From the NCBI GenBank assembly GCA_012510745.1, contig JAAZHK010000077.1:1-7121 (forward strand): DNA of 7,121 nucleotides, given 5' to 3'. The notes beneath the pieces were generated by a model. The model saw nothing but the letters and a program-made list of their open reading frames with translations. It had not been told where the DNA came from and searched no databases. Both the position numbers and the translations under genes were made by a program. Positions 5,368-7,121 of this stretch are shown here, in pieces (position 1 is the first letter of the stretch; each line of letters opens with the position of its first letter). This DNA comes from Mycoplasmatota bacterium. Lineage in GTDB: Bacteria > Bacillota_I > Bacilli_A > RF39 > UBA660.

Positions 5368-6069
5368 CTATTGGATAGTTAAAAGATTAGAAGCACTATT
5401 TAGACCAGAATTATAATATTTAGGAATACTACCTGGAATTACTTTCATAGCTACTAAAAAACGATTATTAATTAAACATTTATGACTAGTTATAGGTAAA
5501 AGCATTCTTATATTTGCCTCAATATCTATATATACTTCTATAACTACATTATTAATACCATAATTCTTTATAACAGTGCTTATATTAGTACTAACAGCAC
5601 CAGCTAATTTAAATTTAAAAGGGATTTTAGGACCTATATTACTAAATAGTGGATTACTAAAAATTTTACCCAAAGGAACCTCAAAAGAAGATTGATTATT
5701 ATTTTCTTTATTAATAATACTTAAATCTCCTTCTTCTGCTTTTTTTAAGTTAAAGAAAATTTTTTTACCAATTAATTCTAGTATTTCATTAACCATTCGA
5801 GTATTAAAATCAACACTTTGAATATCACCATTATTAGTTTTAGTAACAGTAAATAAATTCTGTGGATCTATTTTATCTATAATTTCAGTATCAATAGATT
5901 CATCAATTATTAAATATGCAATTTCTTTACTTTCTATTTCAGCATAATTTAAAAGCAATGGTGTTATTTTATTATATAAAATAAAACTAATAATCCCTAT
6001 TATAACAAAAGGTAAAATTATTAGTAATATTAAGTTTTTTTTTCTTTGCTTTTTTAATTTCATTCTCAT
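5368..6069 (-). CDS. yunB: YunB-family sporulation protein
   Basis: YunB is a small membrane protein of endospore formers, made under sigma-E control in the Bacillus subtilis mother cell; its exact job is not known. Numbering from the upstream ATG at 6105, the sequence has a lysine-rich start, one membrane segment (about 25-43) and ITPLLLNYAEIESKEIAYLI (47-66). The family hallmark follows: PLGKIF (144-149), NIGPKIPFKFKLAG (156-169) and YGINNVVIEVYIDIEANI (182-199), then VIPGSIPKYY (222-231). The domain would face outwards. I choose the start at 6069 (233 residues) because the first ATG at 6105 lies inside the upstream gene's terminator loop, and its 12 extra residues are encoded mainly by the U tract. 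No start has a good Shine-Dalgarno, so this is uncertain. No sigma-E consensus is obvious. The stop abuts the next gene's promoter. Confidence 0.85.
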   Translation of the reverse strand: MRMKLKKQRKKNLILLIILPFVIIGIISFILYNKITPLLLNYAEIESKEIAYLIIDESIDTEIIDKIDPQNLFTVTKTNNGDIQSVDFNTRMVNEILELIGKKIFFNLKKAEEGDLSIINKENNNQSSFEVPLGKIFSNPLFSNIGPKIPFKFKLAGAVSTNISTVIKNYGINNVVIEVYIDIEANIRMLLPITSHKCLINNRFLVAMKVIPGSIPKYYNSGLNSASNLLTIQ

Positions 6070-6090
6070 ACTAAAATATATCTTTTTTAA

Positions 6091-6112
6091 TAAAAAAAAG
6101 ACCATAAGGTCT
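6091..6112 (-). terminator. Intrinsic terminator at the stop codon of the tail-anchored protein gene
   Basis: The minus transcript reads AGACC-TTAT-GGTCT (6099-6112) followed by a run of U with one A (down to 6091). The stem has only five pairs, but three are GC and the U tract is long. The first two bases of the stem are the last two of the TAG stop codon. The loop contains the ATG of the longest possible yunB frame, an argument for the later yunB start. Confidence 0.65.
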
Positions 6113-6923
6113 AAATGTTATTAAGAACTATAATAGCTATCGTAATAGCTATAACAATAATAATTAAAGTTATGAGGATTATAAATAAAATGTTGCTCCC
6201 TTTTTCTAATTCCTTAAATTCAGTATTATTTTCTAATTCCTTTTTAGATATTTCTAAAGATTGAGAAAAAAAATTACGGTCAAGATCAATATTATCATCA
6301 GTTATATTTTGTTCATCTGTTTGATTAGTATCATCTAAGCAATCTTTACTAGCAGATACAGTTATAGCGTTTGTTGATGTAGGTAATAATTCTACTAATA
6401 ATTCTTTGTTTTTAGCTGAGGAGATATCTTCTTTTAATGATTTAGAAGTAATCGTGTTTATTAATTCTTGTAATTCTTCTTCTTTTATTTCTTTATTTTC
6501 ATTTCTTTCTAATTTTAAATCAGATAATATATCATATTGAGTATTAGTTAAACGTCGTCTTTGTTCTATTTCATCAGAGTTAATTCTATTTTGTTTAGCA
6601 TCAGAAATTATATCATTAATATCATATGATCTTTTATTATCTTCCATAAAAAAGATTGATAAATCTTCTTTTTCAGTATTATTCGGGGTTTGAATTAAAT
6701 TTTGATATTCTTTAATTTGGTGATAGTTTTCTCTCGATTTTAATTTTTTATCAAGTGTTTCAAATTCTACTATGGCTTTGTTAGTAATATTGGCAATTCC
6801 TGTATAATTACTATTAGAATATAAATTTTCATACAACTCACAGTTTTTTTCAGTGCGACTGGCTTTATTTTGAATCCTAGATTTTGCCACTTCGCGATTT
6901 TGTCTATCTACTCGACTTCCCAT
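6111..6923 (-). CDS. Unrecognised tail-anchored membrane protein
   Basis: I do not recognise this 270-residue protein. It has a highly basic start with SRxxK spacing (MGSRVDRQNREVAKSRIQNKASRTEKNCELYENLY is residues 1-35, given by position), then mostly charged or polar sequence rich in Asn, Glu, Lys and Ser. It ends in one strongly hydrophobic helix (about 245-267) with only NNI after it. There is no signal peptide, so the bulk should stay in the cytoplasm as a tail-anchored protein. Two stretches look ordered: about 1-75, and YDINDIISDAKQNR with ERRRLTNTQYDILSDL-like sequence at 100-136; a third helix may lie at 146-180. Residues 181-240 look disordered. An acidic linker, short helical blocks and a tail anchor suggest a membrane-tethered adaptor, perhaps in division or envelope control, but that is a guess. 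Shine-Dalgarno AAGGTGA supports the start. Confidence 0.75.
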   Translation of the reverse strand: MGSRVDRQNREVAKSRIQNKASRTEKNCELYENLYSNSNYTGIANITNKAIVEFETLDKKLKSRENYHQIKEYQNLIQTPNNTEKEDLSIFFMEDNKRSYDINDIISDAKQNRINSDEIEQRRRLTNTQYDILSDLKLERNENKEIKEEELQELINTITSKSLKEDISSAKNKELLVELLPTSTNAITVSASKDCLDDTNQTDEQNITDDNIDLDRNFFSQSLEISKKELENNTEFKELEKGSNILFIILITLIIIVIAITIAIIVLNNI

Positions 6924-6942
6924 AATATCACCTTCTTATTTA

Positions 6943-6951
6943 ATTCTATCA
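6943..6951 (-). promoter_or_regulatory. Extended -10 promoter of the tail-anchored protein gene
   Basis: The minus strand reads TGATAGAAT (TAGAAT at 6943-6948, TGA at 6949-6951), five of six to the -10 consensus. No good -35 is found at the proper distance (TATTAA at 6966-6971). It faces away from the ferredoxin promoter. Confidence 0.4.
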
Positions 6952-6989
6952 TATAAGTCGCATTTTTAATAGAAATATTAAAGTAATAA

Positions 6990-7017
6990 TTGTAAATGTT
7001 GTAAATACAATTGCAAT
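6990..7017. repeat. Direct repeat and palindrome in the divergent promoter region
   Basis: TTGTAAAT occurs twice in tandem (6990-6997 and 6999-7006, nine-base period). It is followed by TACAA and the perfect palindrome ATTGCAAT (7010-7017), which contains the ferredoxin -35. ATTGTA and TACAAT also form a spaced inverted repeat (6989-6994 and 7006-7011). Such an arrangement over a -35 could be an operator, but I cannot match it to a known regulator, and AT-rich DNA makes short repeats by chance. Confidence 0.25.
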
Positions 7018-7051
7018 AAAGATAGTTTTATTTTATAATTTTAATAAGGAG
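7011..7051 (+). promoter_or_regulatory. Promoter and ribosome binding site of the ferredoxin gene
   Basis: A -35 TTGCAA (7011-7016) and a perfect -10 TATAAT (7034-7039) are 17 bases apart. The Shine-Dalgarno AAGGAG (7046-7051) lies five bases before the ATG. The predicted start near 7045-7046 falls at the first base of the Shine-Dalgarno, an unusually short leader. This is the only promoter in the window without the TGn extension. Confidence 0.6.
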
Positions 7052-7056
7052 TGAAA

Positions 7057-7121
7057 ATGGAAGTTAAAATTGAAATTGATGCTTGTATTGGCTGTGGTCT
7101 TTGTCAAGCTATAGCACCAGA
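7057..7121 (+). CDS. fer: Ferredoxin, N-terminal part (cut by window edge)
   Basis: The only rightward gene starts with ATG five bases after AAGGAG and reads MEVKIEIDACIGCGLCQAIAP before the window ends. CxxCxxC (Cys10, Cys13, Cys16) preceded by a short strand is the first half of the single 4Fe-4S ferredoxin of Firmicutes, a cytoplasmic electron carrier of about 60-80 residues with a fourth cysteine near its C-terminus, outside the window. The following AIAPE resembles the A-P-(D/E) that follows the cluster motif in Bacillus-type Fer. The symbol is tentative, since an N-terminal ferredoxin domain of a longer protein cannot be excluded. Confidence 0.8.
   Translation, partial: MEVKIEIDACIGCGLCQAIAP

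Noticed and set aside
5355..5380. Hairpin CTAT-CCA-ATAG at the yunB stop as a terminator
   Set aside because: A four-bp stem with mostly AU pairs and no adjacent U tract is too weak.
1..7121. tRNA genes, CRISPR arrays, insertion sequences or phage genes
   Set aside because: No cloverleaf with conserved TTCGA-type arm, no regular repeat-spacer array, and no transposase, integrase or terminal inverted repeats were seen.

Overview
The window is a very AT-rich stretch of a low-GC Gram-positive genome. The L27 protein has the cleavable N-terminal extension of Firmicutes, and the Prp protease that removes it is encoded beside it. A YutD-family protein and a YunB-family sporulation protein point to the Bacilli side of the phylum. 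Trp is written TGG at the argS and glycosidase-like sites I decoded, and TGA closes one gene, so the standard code fits better than the mycoplasma code. An uncultured, spore-forming or formerly spore-forming Bacilli lineage close to the Mollicutes is my best guess, by inference only.

All complete genes lie on the minus strand. Reading leftwards from the right end they are: an unrecognised tail-anchored membrane protein (6111-6923), yunB (ending at 5368), a membrane-anchored putative glycoside hydrolase (3639-5324) coupled to yutD (3338-3637), argS (1539-3287), and the classical rplU-prp-rpmA operon (490-1393). That operon has a strong promoter and a structured L21 leader. One gene points right: a ferredoxin starting at 7057 and cut by the window edge.

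Positions 1-489 hold no ordinary gene but are not empty. After the rpmA terminator there is an extended -10 promoter, a set of competing inverted repeats ending in a terminator-like hairpin (297-396), then a second extended -10 promoter followed by a 5' hairpin, a very strong Shine-Dalgarno, a nine-codon ORF and a clean terminator (91-249). A third promoter and a Shine-Dalgarno at 4-49 serve a gene just beyond the left edge. These two short units are the least explained part of the window.

Two genome-wide habits show locally. Seven of eight candidate promoters carry a TGn extended -10, mostly with poor -35 boxes. All three gene-end terminators overlap the stop codon of the gene they end. The genes combine ribosome assembly (L21, L27, Prp), tRNA charging (ArgRS), probable envelope or spore functions (YunB, the glycosidase-like protein, perhaps the tail-anchored protein) and redox metabolism (ferredoxin).
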